Assembly: GCA_003519645.1 (NCBI GenBank)
Contig: DOWI01000012.1
Location: 306-5,844 of the forward strand
Length of the DNA: 5,539 nucleotides
Reading direction: 5' to 3'
DNA from: Oscillospiraceae bacterium
GTDB taxonomy: Bacteria; Bacillota_A; Clostridia; Oscillospirales; Acutalibacteraceae
A model generated the notes under the pieces. The model was not told the DNA's origin, did no database searches, and saw only the letters and a program-made list of their open reading frames with translations. Position numbers and translations under genes: made by a program. The first letter of the stretch is position 1. Each line of letters starts with the position of its first letter. Shown piece by piece: positions 5,243 through 5,539 of the stretch.

Positions 5243-5539
5243 ATGCGCTTACTGCTGCTGGATGGAAACAGTATTGTAAATCGCGCTTTTTACGGCATAA
5301 AGCTGCTGACCACAAAAAACGGACAGTACACCAACGGACTATACGGCTTTTTGCTGATCCTGCATAAGCTGCGGGAGGAGCTGCAGCCCGACGGTATTGC
5401 AGCGGCATTTGATCTGCGCGCGCCCACCTTCCGCCATCAGGAATATGCCGAATATAAGGCGGGGCGCGGACGTCCAGTTCTCCGACGTCGTCGAGACCGT
5501 TCTGAGCGCGGCCGGCGTCGACTGGATCACCGCAATCTC
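5243..5539 (+). CDS. polA: DNA polymerase I, N-terminal part (partial; sequence departs from PolA after ~residue 75)
   Basis: The ATG at 5243 follows AGGGGG (5231-5236) by 6 nt. The first 75 residues match the start of the 5'-3' exonuclease (FEN-like) domain of DNA polymerase I: LLLLDGNSIVNRAFYGI (residues 3-19) with the metal-binding D7, TNGLYGF (31-37), FDLRAPTFRHQEYAEYKAGR (56-75) with D57 and the conserved TFRH. PolA fills gaps and removes RNA primers in replication and repair. A full gene would be far longer; it is cut by the window end. Beyond R75 (5467) the frame stays open but becomes an arginine-rich string (PVLRRRRDRSERGRRR) unlike any PolA, where a stretch such as KGMPEEL is expected. 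The last ~24 codons are therefore probably not genuine PolA. The gene has its own promoter behind two terminators and is not part of the sugar cassette. Confidence 0.88.
   Translation, partial: MRLLLLDGNSIVNRAFYGIKLLTTKNGQYTNGLYGFLLILHKLREELQPDGIAAAFDLRAPTFRHQEYAEYKAGRGRPVLRRRRDRSERGRRRLDHRNL
5466..5539 (+). other. GC-rich foreign-looking tail, likely chimeric or misassembled
   Basis: Composition jumps from that of the preceding polA segment to about 68 percent G+C over 5461-5539. The polA frame here loses all PolA similarity. The frame beginning GCG at 5466 instead reads ADVQFSDVVETVLSAAG then VDWITAI, with G or C at 22 of the first 24 third positions and many G first positions, the codon signature of a high-GC genome. 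I do not recognise the protein. The switch falls at about 5462-5470. Confidence 0.6.

Noticed and set aside
5339..5530. Minus-strand 63-codon open frame at the right edge
   Set aside because: It crosses the polA gene and the foreign-looking tail, and has no recognisable motif; first-position base use in the tail favours the plus strand.
1..5539. CRISPR arrays, tRNA or rRNA genes, insertion sequences, riboswitches
   Set aside because: No regularly spaced repeats, no tRNA-like or rRNA-like stretch, no transposase motifs and no familiar riboswitch core were seen on either strand.

Overview
The window looks like chromosomal DNA of a Gram-positive anaerobe of the Clostridia, possibly an Oscillospiraceae/Ruminococcaceae-type organism. 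Signs are strong purine-rich Shine-Dalgarno sequences (GGGAGG, GGGGG, GGAGG, AGAGGG, AGGGGG), good sigma-A type promoters, a clostridial-type PolA N-terminus and a moderate, locally variable GC content. The placement rests on protein style and is an inference, not a database result.

Layout. Positions 964 to 1 (minus strand) hold the 5' part of an ABC exporter subunit: the transmembrane domain is present and the ATPase domain lies beyond the window edge. A 218-bp divergent intergenic region follows, with a near-consensus promoter for an AraC-family regulator (1183-2058, +). After a 125-bp gap containing a promoter with a perfect -10 and a poor -35 come three co-directional genes: a xylose-isomerase-like TIM-barrel sugar epimerase/isomerase (2184-3149), a Gfo/Idh/MocA NAD(P)-dependent dehydrogenase (3223-4287) and a ThuA-family protein (4303-5049). 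A strong 18-bp-stem terminator and a second terminator close this unit. A fresh promoter then drives the start of polA (5243 onward).

How the genes may work together. The regulator and the three genes look like a small inducible sugar-catabolic cassette. Gfo/Idh enzymes of this type can oxidise a sugar hydroxyl, often C3 of a glycoside. The TIM-barrel protein would act on the keto-sugar (epimerisation, isomerisation or glycosidic cleavage). ThuA proteins accompany such dehydrogenases in disaccharide use (ThuA/ThuB of rhizobia). The combination resembles 3-keto-glycoside pathways such as E. coli YcjS/YcjR, or the dehydrogenase plus TIM-barrel pairs that break C-glycosides. No substrate can be assigned from sequence, and the cassette contains neither a transporter nor a glycoside hydrolase.

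Oddity at the right end. The polA reading frame matches PolA only to about residue 75 (position ~5467). The last ~75 bases switch to very GC-rich sequence (about 68 percent G+C from 5461 to 5539) that encodes nothing PolA-like, and a different forward frame there has the codon pattern of a high-GC genome. The simplest reading is a chimeric or misassembled contig end, although a real junction cannot be excluded.
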